A stretch of DNA of 64,000 nucleotides, taken from NCBI RefSeq assembly GCF_021991925.1, contig NZ_RXZI01000006.1, positions 1 to 64,000 of the forward strand, read 5' to 3'. Both the position numbers and the translations under genes were made by a program. The DNA comes from Sutcliffiella horikoshii. GTDB taxonomy: Bacteria; Bacillota; Bacilli; Bacillales; Bacillaceae_I. A model generated the notes under the pieces. It ran no database searches, had not been told where the DNA came from, and saw only the letters and a program-made list of their open reading frames with translations. Position 1 is the first letter of the stretch. Each line of letters begins with the position of its first letter. This document shows positions 24,531 to 33,241 of the stretch, piece by piece.

Positions 24531-24710
24531 TTACCTTCTGACATAAAGAACAACTATAGCCAAAATTATTAGTCCCCCTACAAAAAATGGTCCAACACCC
24601 GAACTATAAACAACATAAATCCGCACATGCCGAACAACATTAACTACAATAAATAGTAATAGGAAAATACCTAAAAGTATAATTAATTGTTTATGATTAT
24701 TCTTGTACAA
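24531..24710 (-). CDS. Small membrane protein with TTG start (59 residues)
   Basis: TTG 24710 lies nine bases after AAGGGG on the minus strand and opens a 59-residue frame with two hydrophobic helices (about residues 8-26 and 36-56) separated by the polar RHVRIYVVYSSG, ending in VRR. It fills most of the gap after scoB. Not recognised; similar two-helix proteins are common in Bacillaceae. Confidence 0.5.
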   Translation of the reverse strand: MYKNNHKQLIILLGIFLLLFIVVNVVRHVRIYVVYSSGVGPFFVGGLIILAIVVLYVRR

Positions 24711-24897
24711 AACAATCAGCCCCTTGGTTGAAGCTTAGGTAGATATTAGAAAAGAATAACTCCTTATAAAACACTATGTTAACTTGATCTTGTATTATTC
24801 TTAAAGTACGGTACGGGTCTTTTTGCCTATAAGTTCTTCGTTGTTTGTACATGCTAACGAATAAACATGCTATAATGGACTAGAGGAGGTGAGTTTA

Positions 24898-25314
24898 GTG
24901 GAAAACGATCTGTTGAAGCAAATTTTGCAAGGAATAAACGAGATGAAGGTAGACATAAGAGAGCTAAAGAATGATGTTAATACATTAAAGAGTGATGTTA
25001 ATACATTAAAGAGTGATGTTAGTACATTAAAGAGTGATGTTAATACATTAAAGAGTGAAGTTAGTACATTAAAGAGTGATATTAGTACATTAAAGAGTGA
25101 TGTTACTACATTAAAAAGTGATGTGGATACGCTAAAAGTTGAATTTAAACAATATAAAGAGGAATACCGTCGTGATATGAAAAAGATTGATCTACGTCTT
25201 AACGCCACAAACGAAAGACTCGATTCATTTAAATTTGATACAGATCTTCTAATCGAAAAGAACGCCAAATTGGAATTCAGGGTAAATAGATTAGAGAAAA
25301 ACGCAGAAGTATAA
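24898..25314 (+). CDS. Coiled-coil protein with heptad LKSDVNT repeats
   Basis: A 138-residue cytoplasmic protein dominated by a coiled coil. Eight near-perfect heptads of the type LKSDVNT run from about residue 25 to 82, followed by a charged helical tail with further leucine heptads. The DNA encoding them is a 21-bp tandem repeat, so length variation between strains is expected. GTG 24898 lies eight bases after AGGAGG; an earlier GTG overlaps that site. TATAAT at 24871-24876 is a good -10. Function unknown; a scaffold or oligomerisation role is inferred. Confidence 0.8.
   Translation: MENDLLKQILQGINEMKVDIRELKNDVNTLKSDVNTLKSDVSTLKSDVNTLKSEVSTLKSDISTLKSDVTTLKSDVDTLKVEFKQYKEEYRRDMKKIDLRLNATNERLDSFKFDTDLLIEKNAKLEFRVNRLEKNAEV
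24982..25149 (+). repeat. Coding 21-bp tandem repeat
   Basis: ACATTA recurs at 24982, 25003, 25024, 25045, 25066, 25087 and 25108, and ACGCTA at 25129, exactly every 21 bp. It encodes one coiled-coil heptad per unit. High nucleotide identity shows recent expansion by slippage or unequal exchange. Confidence 0.92.
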
Positions 25315-25407
25315 GAAAATATCCAACAAAAAACTTCTTACTAATCCCCTGTACATTACACCTCTGCTTTATATCTCCTAAAACACAAAATTTCATAAAT
25401 GAGTAAG

Positions 25408-25435
25408 AACACCGGATTTAGATTCGGTGTTTTTT
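25408..25435 (+). terminator. Terminator downstream of the coiled-coil gene
   Basis: AACACCGGA...TTCGGTGTT with a T-run, about 95 bp after the stop; the rest of the 25315-25538 gap shows only AT-rich DNA. Confidence 0.7.
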
Positions 25436-25538
25436 ATGTGCAAATTAATCTATAATTGGATAATTCGAAATCATCAAGTTTTACAATATGGTACAATATA
25501 CCATAAATAGCTCAAAACATTTTAAAGGAGAATGAAAT

Positions 25539-26234
25539 ATGAAACAACTGATTGCCCTCGGTGGAGGTGGATTCTCCATGGAAGCTGAGAACCCTTTGTT
25601 AGATCGCTATATCCTTCAACAATCAAATAAGTCCACACCTAAAATATGCTTTATACCCACTGCAAGCGGTGACGCGGAAAATTATGTTGCAAGGTTTTAT
25701 CAGTTTTTTGAAAAAGAGGAATGTGAGCCTTCCCATCTTTCTCTTTTTACCCCACCTACAAGAGACTTGGAAACATTTTTATTAGAAAAAGATATCATTT
25801 ATGTTGGAGGTGGCAATACTCGAAATCTATTATTACTTTGGAGAGAATGGGGACTAGACGTCATTCTCAGAAAAGCATATGACCAAGGAATTTTACTGGC
25901 CGGCATTAGTGCAGGGTCCATTTGTTGGTTTCAAGAAGGAGTGACGGACTCTTTTGGTGATGAATTGGAGCCTATTCAGTGCTTAGGTTTCCTGGAAGGA
26001 AGTAACTGCCCTCATTATGACGGGGAAGAAAAAAGGAGACCTTCCTATCACGAAATGGTAGCAAGCAGTAAAATTAGTTCAGGTATTGCAACCGATGACG
26101 GTGTTGCCCTCCATTACGTGAACAACAAACTCGAACATATTATAAGTTCGAGGCCAAGTGCAAAAGCATATAAAGTTTATTTCAAGAAAGAACTTATAGA
26201 AGAACAGCTTCCAACAAAGTATTTAGGAAGTTAA
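25539..26234 (+). CDS. Peptidase E-like (S51 family) hydrolase
   Basis: A 231-residue class I glutamine-amidotransferase-fold serine peptidase, similar to B. subtilis YgaJ. Features are IALGGGGFSME at the start, YVGGGNTRNLL near residue 89 and the nucleophile elbow AGISAGSICWF near 124. Members cleave Asp-X dipeptides or act on cyanophycin-like substrates; the exact substrate is unknown. AAAGGAGAATGAAAT precedes the ATG. First gene of a six-gene co-directional run. Confidence 0.85.
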   Translation: MKQLIALGGGGFSMEAENPLLDRYILQQSNKSTPKICFIPTASGDAENYVARFYQFFEKEECEPSHLSLFTPPTRDLETFLLEKDIIYVGGGNTRNLLLLWREWGLDVILRKAYDQGILLAGISAGSICWFQEGVTDSFGDELEPIQCLGFLEGSNCPHYDGEEKRRPSYHEMVASSKISSGIATDDGVALHYVNNKLEHIISSRPSAKAYKVYFKKELIEEQLPTKYLGS

Positions 26235-26250
26235 GGGAGGAATGCAACGG

Positions 26251-27072
26251 GTGAATAAACTAAGTTGGGTAGGAAGCAAGAAAAACTTTCTGGACGAAAT
26301 CAGTGTAATGAATGTTGGAGAAAAGGTCGTTCTCGGTCGTTTTGGCGGCAATTCCACTGCCGGGCAATACAAAAATGAAGATGGTTGTTTAATCTGGTGT
26401 GATGAAAATAAAGATTGGGAGTTTGTAATAATACTAGATGCCCATTGTACAGCAGAAAGTGCCGAGTTGGTTATTTCAACAATGGAAAAGAACGAACATA
26501 GGTTTTTAGATGTTTTCTCTTTTCCAGTAAAAGAATTATTTGCAAGTTTAAATGACCTGGTCCTGGATATCTTTCAAAGCGAAAGCTTCATAGAGGAATG
26601 CGAAAATGTTCAGGGAGAGACGGCCTGTTTGTTTGCATTTCGTAAAGAAAAATATTTATGGTGGTTCTCGATAGGAGACTGTTTACTGCTACTTCATCAC
26701 CCTGAACTGGAGAGATTGGGTGAATATCATCAAAACCATCGTAGCTTTTTTGAGTGGGTTGGGAAAGAAAGTACATTCAACAAGGAAGTTCCTAGTTATA
26801 GTATGGGTGTGAAGGAACTGCGGACTGGTGAAAACCATATTTTCATGACAACAGATGGGTTAGTAGAATGCCCAAATACTTTATATAGCGATGCAAAATA
26901 TATTTACCGCATGTTCCAAGATGTCGATACTAATGCAGTCGGAGTAAGGAAATTACTAGAGGATATTCAATCAAAAAACGTACTGGACAGTACAACGGTT
27001 GTTTCCTGGGTGATACAAAACGACATAGATGCAACCATTCCAAGTGATGGAAAGAATACTGTAAAAAGGTAG
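26251..27072 (+). CDS. PP2C-like protein phosphatase
   Basis: A 273-residue protein with PP2C-type metal motifs: GGNSTAGQYKNEDG near residue 31 (Asp of ED), ILDAHCTAESA near 68, WWFSIGDCLLL near 132 and MTTDGLVECP near 194. These fit a metal-dependent Ser/Thr phosphatase, although the sequence is divergent. GTG 26251 lies ten bases after GGAGG; ATG 26242 is possible but touches the ribosome site. Second gene of the run, 16 bp after the S51 peptidase. Confidence 0.7.
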   Translation: MNKLSWVGSKKNFLDEISVMNVGEKVVLGRFGGNSTAGQYKNEDGCLIWCDENKDWEFVIILDAHCTAESAELVISTMEKNEHRFLDVFSFPVKELFASLNDLVLDIFQSESFIEECENVQGETACLFAFRKEKYLWWFSIGDCLLLLHHPELERLGEYHQNHRSFFEWVGKESTFNKEVPSYSMGVKELRTGENHIFMTTDGLVECPNTLYSDAKYIYRMFQDVDTNAVGVRKLLEDIQSKNVLDSTTVVSWVIQNDIDATIPSDGKNTVKR

Positions 27073-27083
27073 GTTCTAGATAG

Positions 27084-27560
27084 ATGTCATATCATATTAG
27101 AGTTAGAGCTGGCGCTTTGATCGTCCTAGATGCCTCTATTTTATTGATTGAATTCCATGATAAAAATGGTTTACATTACAACTTGCCTGCTGGTGGTACG
27201 GAGCCAGGCGAAACGGTAATGGAAGCTGTCAAAAGAGAAGCGAAAGAAGAAGCGTCCATTGAAGTGGAAGTTGGCCCTTTAGCATTTGTATATGAATATG
27301 CCCCTCACTTAAACAACCACAAGTACGGAGATGTTCACTCATTTGGCTTAATGTTTGATTGCACCCTTAAAGAAGGCAGTACCCCAAGGTTGCCACCCGA
27401 TCCAGATCCCAATCAGACAGGAGTGAAATGGATTCCTTTATCCGAATTGGACCAGGTGATTCTTTATCCAAATATCAGGGAGCACATCCTTCGTTATGTA
27501 GAAAATAAACGCAACATTGACATCATAGAAGAGCAGCAATTGGAGGAATATGAAAAGTAA
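27084..27560 (+). CDS. NUDIX hydrolase
   Basis: A 158-residue NUDIX enzyme. The box begins GGTEPGETVMEAVKREAKEE near residue 37 and is complete (GX5EX7REUXEEXGU pattern with Ser in place of the last Gly region). Such enzymes hydrolyse nucleoside diphosphates linked to other groups. Substrate unknown. Starts 11 bp after the PP2C gene; AGGTTCTAGAT is a weak ribosome site, suggesting translational coupling. Confidence 0.85.
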   Translation: MSYHIRVRAGALIVLDASILLIEFHDKNGLHYNLPAGGTEPGETVMEAVKREAKEEASIEVEVGPLAFVYEYAPHLNNHKYGDVHSFGLMFDCTLKEGSTPRLPPDPDPNQTGVKWIPLSELDQVILYPNIREHILRYVENKRNIDIIEEQQLEEYEK

Positions 27561-27620
27561 GCCGCTGAGAACGTTGATGTATTTTATACACCGAAATCAT
27601 AAAATTGGAAGGAGAATATA

Positions 27621-28445
27621 ATGAAGTTAAAACACAAAGCCATGGAAATGGCAGCCATATACAAAGAAAATCCAAAGATAGATGCCATCCTCCTAGCCGG
27701 ATCCGTTGCCTTAAGTTGGGAAGATGAGTTTTCAGACATTGAATTACATATTATTTGGAAGGAGGCCCCTACCGATAAAGATAGAAATGGACCTATTCAT
27801 TCAGTAAAAGGAAGGATCTTAACGTACCATCCATATGAAGACGAAGAATGGTCGGAGTCCTATATAACACCTGATGGGATTAAATTGGAGATTAGTAGTT
27901 TTCTTACTTCAACCATCCAATCTTTCATAGAAGATGTAGTAATGAAATCTGACGTATGTTTTGATAAACAATGTCTTATTGCATCCATTCAAAATGGGGT
28001 AGGATTGCATGGTCAAGATACAATAAATCTGTATAAAAGAAAAGTGGCCAATTACCCGAGCGGACTTTCGACGAGGATGATTTCAGACAACCTTGATTTT
28101 GGAGGTAGGTGGAATAACCGCCATGCTCTCCTAGAACGTAAGGATTGGCTGATGTTATATAGTGTGTTATGTGATGTGCAACAGAAAGTGATGGGTATTC
28201 TGTTTGGATTAAACTCGCTGTATGTGCATCATCCTGCGTATAAGTGGATGCCTCATAAAATAAAACAAATGCATATAAAACCAAATGACTTTCTTCCAAG
28301 AATGAATAAAATCTTACTCGGGAATCCGAGGGAAAGTATTGTAGATTTGGAACGATTAGTAAACGAGGTTATTGAACTGGTGGACTTACATAAGCCCGAA
28401 ATAAAAATTGAGAAACCAAAGCAGAATAGTAGCTTTGTAAAGTAA
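27621..28445 (+). CDS. DUF4037-like nucleotidyltransferase
   Basis: A 274-residue protein with an N-terminal nucleotidyltransferase core: LLAGSVALSWEDEFSDIELHI near residue 24, where GS and the D-x-E pair are the active-site pattern. The C-terminal half has the DUF4037-type YVHHPAYKWMPHKI segment. Members resemble kanamycin nucleotidyltransferases; the substrate is unknown and no resistance is implied. AAGGAGAATATA precedes the ATG. Fourth gene of the run. Confidence 0.75.
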   Translation: MKLKHKAMEMAAIYKENPKIDAILLAGSVALSWEDEFSDIELHIIWKEAPTDKDRNGPIHSVKGRILTYHPYEDEEWSESYITPDGIKLEISSFLTSTIQSFIEDVVMKSDVCFDKQCLIASIQNGVGLHGQDTINLYKRKVANYPSGLSTRMISDNLDFGGRWNNRHALLERKDWLMLYSVLCDVQQKVMGILFGLNSLYVHHPAYKWMPHKIKQMHIKPNDFLPRMNKILLGNPRESIVDLERLVNEVIELVDLHKPEIKIEKPKQNSSFVK

Positions 28446-28456
28446 GGGGAATCGGA

Positions 28457-29539
28457 ATGAATTCAGTCAGTTTCCACTTGGATTGTAAACTATATGGTAA
28501 ATTAAATGAATCTCCAACTGTCATCATGGACGCTGGATATGGAGACTATTCAAAAGCTTGGGAATCCATATATCCTCCTATCTCTAACTTAACTCAAGTA
28601 CTCTTATATGACAGAGCTGGACTTGGAAAAAGCGAAAGAAGCTCTAATCCGAGGACAAGCCTATTTATGGTAGAGGAACTAAGAGAACTCCTAAAGAGTA
28701 AGAATGTCTTGCCACCCTATATTCTTGTAGGTCATTCATCCGGTGGTGTAAACATGCGTTTATTTAATAATATGTACCCTCAGGAGGTAGCTGGGTTAGT
28801 GTTGATAGACTCTACTCCAGAAGGATACTCGCAAAGGTTCCTCCCCACGATGTCTAAAGAATTCAAAGAAGCGTATAATAAACAGTTCACTCTTGAAGGA
28901 GACCTCCAAGAGTTCATGGAAAGTTTGGAACAGCTTCATATAAGTAATAGAGTGACGGATACCCCAACTATCGTAGTGGCAGCAGTGAAAAAAGCCCATT
29001 ACTCTATAGAATCTCAATTCTTATGGAACAGGATGCAAGAGGAGATTCTAAGGTTCACGACAAATGGTCAATTTATACATGCTGAAAATAGTGCTCACTA
29101 TATACAAAATGATGAACCAAATCTGGTAATAAACACGATTGAAAAAATGATAAGTCAGGCGAATGTCTCTTCCAATGAACAGATAATAACCGATATTGAT
29201 ACTTTGTTAAAGGCTCTGTCTGAGTCTTGGTCTATATCGACAAGTTCAAAGTGGAGTCTAGAGAATCCAGCTAAAGGGCAATGTGGAGTTACTTCATTAG
29301 TAGTTCAGGACTTGTTAGGTGGAGAAATTGTAAAAACCTTTACACAAGAAGGTTGGCATTTCTGCAACATGCTAAATGGAATTCGCTATGATTTTACCGT
29401 TTCACAATTTGAAAATGAGTTTCTATATACCGATATTTTCTCCAACAGAGCAGAAGCCTTTCAAGATACAAGTTTGATACAGTATCTTACATTAAAGGAA
29501 AATGTTTTGAAGGCGATCAAGGCTGGTGGAGGCAAATGA
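28457..29539 (+). CDS. Alpha/beta hydrolase fused to a YunG-like domain
   Basis: A 360-residue fusion. Residues 1-235 are an alpha/beta hydrolase: LLYDRAGLGKSE near 49, nucleophile S94 in VGHSSGG, VLIDSTPEG near 115 and the likely catalytic H214 in ENSAHYI. Residues 245-360 resemble B. subtilis YunG: LSESWSISTSSKW, NPAKGQCGVTSLVVQD (C276), EGWHFCN (H301) and YDFTVSQF (D312). The conserved C/H/D set suggests a papain-like fold, which is inference. It starts 12 bp after the nucleotidyltransferase and overlaps the GNAT gene by 4 bp. Confidence 0.75.
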   Translation: MNSVSFHLDCKLYGKLNESPTVIMDAGYGDYSKAWESIYPPISNLTQVLLYDRAGLGKSERSSNPRTSLFMVEELRELLKSKNVLPPYILVGHSSGGVNMRLFNNMYPQEVAGLVLIDSTPEGYSQRFLPTMSKEFKEAYNKQFTLEGDLQEFMESLEQLHISNRVTDTPTIVVAAVKKAHYSIESQFLWNRMQEEILRFTTNGQFIHAENSAHYIQNDEPNLVINTIEKMISQANVSSNEQIITDIDTLLKALSESWSISTSSKWSLENPAKGQCGVTSLVVQDLLGGEIVKTFTQEGWHFCNMLNGIRYDFTVSQFENEFLYTDIFSNRAEAFQDTSLIQYLTLKENVLKAIKAGGGK

Positions 29540-30099
29540 ACGAATGTTCAAAAGATGCTCCACATACCCTTATAACAGAAAGATTGATTTTACGCGCGCC
29601 TTCGGAAGTAAGCGATGGGGCCATGGTCAATGCAGCAATTCGATATTCCCATAAAGAGCTGAAAGAGTGGTTACCTTTTGCGCAGAGTGTCCCAACTGTG
29701 GAAGAAACAGAGAACAATCTCATAAAATCTTATGATGATTTCATTAATAGGAAATCTTTTAGATACTTGATGTTAAAGAAGAACACTTTGGAGTTTGTCG
29801 GTGTAATCACCTTGTTGGCCATCAACTGGGAGGTTTCAAAATGTGAGATTGGTTATTGGACAGTTACCCATTCAACAGGAAAAGGATATATGAAGGAAGC
29901 TGTCAAATGCATAAAGGAACTAGGTATAAACTATTTTAAGTTTAATAGACTGGAAATCAAATGTGAATCCACCAATTATAAAAGCAGGTCCATTCCTGAA
30001 AAATTAGGCTTCGAATTGGAAGCCATACTAAAAAATGAAGATTTATCGGCTGATGGGACAAGACTAACGGACACTTGTATTTACGCAATAACGATTTAA
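29536..30099 (+). CDS. GNAT acetyltransferase (RimJ/RimL-type)
   Basis: A 187-residue acetyltransferase of the RimJ/RimL group, which usually acetylates protein N-termini or antibiotics. LITERLILRAPSEVSDG at the start, CEIGYWTVTHSTGKGYMKEAVKC (acetyl-CoA loop) near 110 and NYKSRSIPEKLGFELEAIL near 150 are typical. ATG overlaps the preceding stop (ATGA), so it is translationally coupled to the hydrolase-YunG gene. Last gene of the run. Confidence 0.85.
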   Translation: MNECSKDAPHTLITERLILRAPSEVSDGAMVNAAIRYSHKELKEWLPFAQSVPTVEETENNLIKSYDDFINRKSFRYLMLKKNTLEFVGVITLLAINWEVSKCEIGYWTVTHSTGKGYMKEAVKCIKELGINYFKFNRLEIKCESTNYKSRSIPEKLGFELEAILKNEDLSADGTRLTDTCIYAITI

Positions 30100-30133
30100 C
30101 AAGAGAAGACCAAGAAAGGTTACTCAAAATGAA

Positions 30134-30442
30134 TCACCTTTCAAGATATATAGCAACAAGCGGCGAGGCGATGGCTAAGATAATTAGAATAATGAAAAAA
30201 AACTTTCGTCCCATTTTAGTGGAAAAGTATAATTGAACAAGAAGAAAATAGGTGAAGCTTGAGACCAGAAGAAAGATGGCAAACTTGAGAATCTTAGTTC
30301 CTTTCATGACAGCCTTCTCGTTTTGATAAATTCCTATGGTTGGATCTATGGTCAATGGATTGGTTATGGCCATGATGATCATGCCTAGTAAGATCATTAG
30401 CCCCAACAGGTTCATTAAACCTTTCATTGTGATTTGTTTCAT
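30134..30442 (-). CDS. Three-helix membrane protein
   Basis: A 102-residue protein with hydrophobic segments at about 8-28, 53-74 and 82-99. Unknown family. ATG 30442 follows AGGAGTACCATCC; an open frame to 30487 lacks a site. It is convergent with the GNAT gene; no clear terminator separates them in the 34-bp gap. Confidence 0.55.
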   Translation of the reverse strand: MKQITMKGLMNLLGLMILLGMIIMAITNPLTIDPTIGIYQNEKAVMKGTKILKFAIFLLVSSFTYFLLVQLYFSTKMGRKFFFIILIILAIASPLVAIYLER

Positions 30443-30574
30443 GGATGGTACTCCTATGAGAGATTGTTTTTTTATGTATGAAGACACTCTAAGTCGGAAA
30501 TTGCAGCTTAAAGTATGTTCATAATTATTTTATACGGTTAAGTGTTAAGAAAGTTTCCTCCTTAAACAACTAAT

Positions 30575-31285
30575 TTACTGTTTCACATTTTGAACCTTCA
30601 ACACTTCCACAACCATTCTGCCGATCTGCCTGCCGAGTCGCAACCCTTCATCATTATCGACTTTAAAATGAACGCCAGCATACAACCGGGACTGAGCAGA
30701 AGCATCAGTGGTAGCTTTAATTCGGGCTTGTTCTTGAGGGAAATAATATGTCATTATTTCTTGAGCTGCGCCTGCCAAGCATGCGTGTGCAGAAGGGTAG
30801 GCTGGAAATATGGGTGTATCCATGAGCTTTCTAATATTTCTCCCATACTGATTCGGACGGGCAACATCCCATAAATATTTTAAATACCAACAAACGACAA
30901 AAACGTCATTCATGGTTGCATGGAAGAATCCTTGCATGCGGGCACAATTTGGGGATCCCATCGGATATTTCTCAGCGAAATCATAAAGCATAGTAGAGAA
31001 TTTTTCAGCTATCTCACCAGTAGCCCAATATTGTGCGCTCTGTATTTGCTGAGGAGTAATGACACTCATGGTTTGTTCTACAATCTGAAGTTCGTCACTC
31101 CAATTTATGGATAAAGGTTCTTTAAGTTGCCATATAATTTCGCTTCCAAAAGGATCTAGGAATCTACTTACTCCCTCTCTCCTAATGAAAAACATAGGCC
31201 AAAAGCCAGCATTAGGATTTCCAACAGGGGGAATTTGCTCTCCTTGATATGGATAGTGGGACCATCGTCTATATTCTGTCCGCAT
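30575..31285 (-). CDS. Vanadium haloperoxidase/PAP2-like protein
   Basis: A 236-residue protein with the three-part phosphatase/haloperoxidase signature: KYLWDVARP near residue 136, AYPSAHACLAGAA near 161 and SRLYAGVHFKVDNDEG near 198. The final His and the Ser-x-His of the middle motif are the catalytic pair. No membrane segments are seen, so a soluble vanadium-dependent haloperoxidase-like enzyme or acid phosphatase is more likely than a membrane PAP2. Substrate unknown. Divergent from an MFS gene. Confidence 0.8.
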   Translation of the reverse strand: MRTEYRRWSHYPYQGEQIPPVGNPNAGFWPMFFIRREGVSRFLDPFGSEIIWQLKEPLSINWSDELQIVEQTMSVITPQQIQSAQYWATGEIAEKFSTMLYDFAEKYPMGSPNCARMQGFFHATMNDVFVVCWYLKYLWDVARPNQYGRNIRKLMDTPIFPAYPSAHACLAGAAQEIMTYYFPQEQARIKATTDASAQSRLYAGVHFKVDNDEGLRLGRQIGRMVVEVLKVQNVKQ

Positions 31286-31417
31286 CGTATCATCCCCTCA
31301 TAAGTTCTTCTAAAATTCTTTATGATGGGATAAAGAAATATATGTTAAAAACAGTAAACCTTTTGATGAAAGCATGCTAAAATAGGAAGAAAAGTTTGTC
31401 TGGATTAGAGGGAGAGT

Positions 31418-32716
31418 ATGATGCATGGTCTTAAAACAACATCGGAAGAAATAGTCGCTTCCCCTGAAAAATTGCAACAATTATATCGAAGAACACTTTT
31501 AATAGTCGTTCTATCACAAATATTTGGTGGAGCAGGTCTGGCAGCAGGTATTACAGTAGGGGCCTTATTGGCTCAGGATATGCTTGGTACCGATGCTTAC
31601 TCAGGTGTTCCCGTTGCCTTATTGACTCTAGGTTCAGCAGGAGCGGCTTATTTGATAGGGCGGGTATCGCAAAAGTTTGGTCGCCGGATTGGCTTGGCTG
31701 GAGGGTTCCTGACTGGAGGAATTAGTGCGCTAGGTGTAGTGCTTGCAGCTATCACCAATAATGTGTGGTTGTTGTTTTTCTCCCTTCTATTTTATGGTGC
31801 TGGAACGGCGTCCAATCTACAAGCGAGATATGCTGGAACAGATCTTGCATCTGCCAAGCAACGAGGTAAAGCAATTAGTATTGCACTGGTTTCAACGACA
31901 CTCGGGGCAGTTGCAGGACCCAATCTCGTAGGTGTAATGGGGGATTCCGCAATTTCAATAGGTGTACCCTCATTAGCGGGTCCTTTTATTTTAGGAGCGG
32001 TAGCATTCATTTTGGCTGGAATGATATTACTTGTCTTTATGAGACCAGACCCTTTATTGGTTTCTAAAGCAATGGAACATGGGAAAATGATAAATTCGGA
32101 GAAAAAACCAAATGCCTATCATGCAAAGAATAACCGAGGAATCATCGTCGGTGGATCCGTAATGGTGTTGACTCAGATGGTAATGGTTGCAATTATTACG
32201 ATGACACCTATTCATATGGGTCACCATGGACACGGCCTGGATGCAATTGGTCTTGTCATAGGTATTCATATTGGAGCGATGTATCTGCCGTCATTAATTA
32301 CCGGGGTCCTGGTAGATAAGGTCGGTCGAACCGCAATGGCTTCAGCGGCGGGGGTAACGCTGCTTCTTGCGGGTATTGTTGCAGCGACTGCCCCTGGTGA
32401 CAATTTATTTGTATTAATCTTGGCTTTGTCCCTACTAGGTTTGGGCTGGAACTTTGGGTTGATAAGCGGGACGGCAACGATTGTGGATGCCACCACGCCT
32501 TCCACACGTGCAAAGGTACAAGGCTCTATGGATGTGCTGGTCGCATTATCTGGGGCAACTGGAGGCATGATGTCGGGGATGGTGGTTGCCCATACGAGCT
32601 ATTCGCACCTGTCAATTGGTGGCGGGCTTTTATCCCTTCTGTTATTGCCTTTAATCATATGGGCTAGTAGAGGAAACGTACATGTTAAACACGAAAAAAA
32701 TAAAAGAACGGCGTAA
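31418..32716 (+). CDS. MFS transporter
   Basis: A 432-residue major facilitator with about 12 helices. The loop 2-3 motif reads GRVSQKFGRRIGLAGG near residue 87, and the second-half equivalent is GVLVDKVGRTAMASAAG. A His-rich stretch (TPIHMGHHGHGLD near residue 265) lies in a periplasmic loop and could influence substrate or metal binding. Substrate not predictable. Starts ATG 31418 after AGAGGGAGAGT. Ended by a long bidirectional terminator. Confidence 0.8.
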   Translation: MMHGLKTTSEEIVASPEKLQQLYRRTLLIVVLSQIFGGAGLAAGITVGALLAQDMLGTDAYSGVPVALLTLGSAGAAYLIGRVSQKFGRRIGLAGGFLTGGISALGVVLAAITNNVWLLFFSLLFYGAGTASNLQARYAGTDLASAKQRGKAISIALVSTTLGAVAGPNLVGVMGDSAISIGVPSLAGPFILGAVAFILAGMILLVFMRPDPLLVSKAMEHGKMINSEKKPNAYHAKNNRGIIVGGSVMVLTQMVMVAIITMTPIHMGHHGHGLDAIGLVIGIHIGAMYLPSLITGVLVDKVGRTAMASAAGVTLLLAGIVAATAPGDNLFVLILALSLLGLGWNFGLISGTATIVDATTPSTRAKVQGSMDVLVALSGATGGMMSGMVVAHTSYSHLSIGGGLLSLLLLPLIIWASRGNVHVKHEKNKRTA

Positions 32717-32745
32717 GCAGAAATAGGCTGCTTACGCCGTTCTTT
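32703..32745. terminator. Bidirectional terminator
   Basis: AAAGAACGGCGTAAGCAG (32703-32720) pairs perfectly with CTGCTTACGCCGTTCTTT (32728-32745) between convergent genes. The MFS stop codon lies within the stem. Confidence 0.92.
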
Positions 32746-32752
32746 ACATTTG

Positions 32753-33061
32753 TTAATACCTATCTTTTTTTAGCTTTTCCATTTCCTCTGACACTACAAA
32801 AGCTAAGTCATCATTACCAAACATAGCTAATACACCGAGCACCGTATCGTTTGATATATCCCCGGCCTCTTCCTTAGACACTGTCAATTCCAATGCATGA
32901 GCAAGTGCAGGGTTATTAGCCTGGTCAGGATATGCTTTCATATAAAGCGAAAATGGATCTAAGTCATGGTTAATACACCATTGAGCAAAGACCAGTATCA
33001 TCATATTCTCTTCTTTTTGATAGTTTTGTATGATTGCTTGTTCCATCTCTTTTTTGTTCAT
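32753..33061 (-). CDS. Hypothetical protein
   Basis: A 102-residue acidic, probably helical protein (start MNKKEMEQAIIQNYQKEENMM; end SEEMEKLKKDRY). Central WCINHDLDPFSLYMKAYP is distinctive, but I cannot name the family. TAAAGGAGTTAATAGGTT precedes the ATG. Single gene convergent with the MFS transporter. Confidence 0.6.
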   Translation of the reverse strand: MNKKEMEQAIIQNYQKEENMMILVFAQWCINHDLDPFSLYMKAYPDQANNPALAHALELTVSKEEAGDISNDTVLGVLAMFGNDDLAFVVSEEMEKLKKDRY

Positions 33062-33241
33062 AACCTATTAACTCCTTTAACTCTAGTATCCCCATTATAA
33101 TGTAAATCGATATATGAACCAACTTGTTCTTATGAAAGAAATAATTTGATGATTAGTAAAAATGGCTGAAAGTTTATTATATAATAAGATAGATACATAT
33201 AGGGATAATTTACCTAATTTTATCTTTGATGGGGTGGAACT

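Noticed and set aside
24870-25268. Antisense frame of 132 residues opposite the coiled-coil gene
   Set aside because: It mirrors the heptad repeat on the opposite strand (repeated LFNVLTS), lacks a ribosome site and is explained by the real gene.
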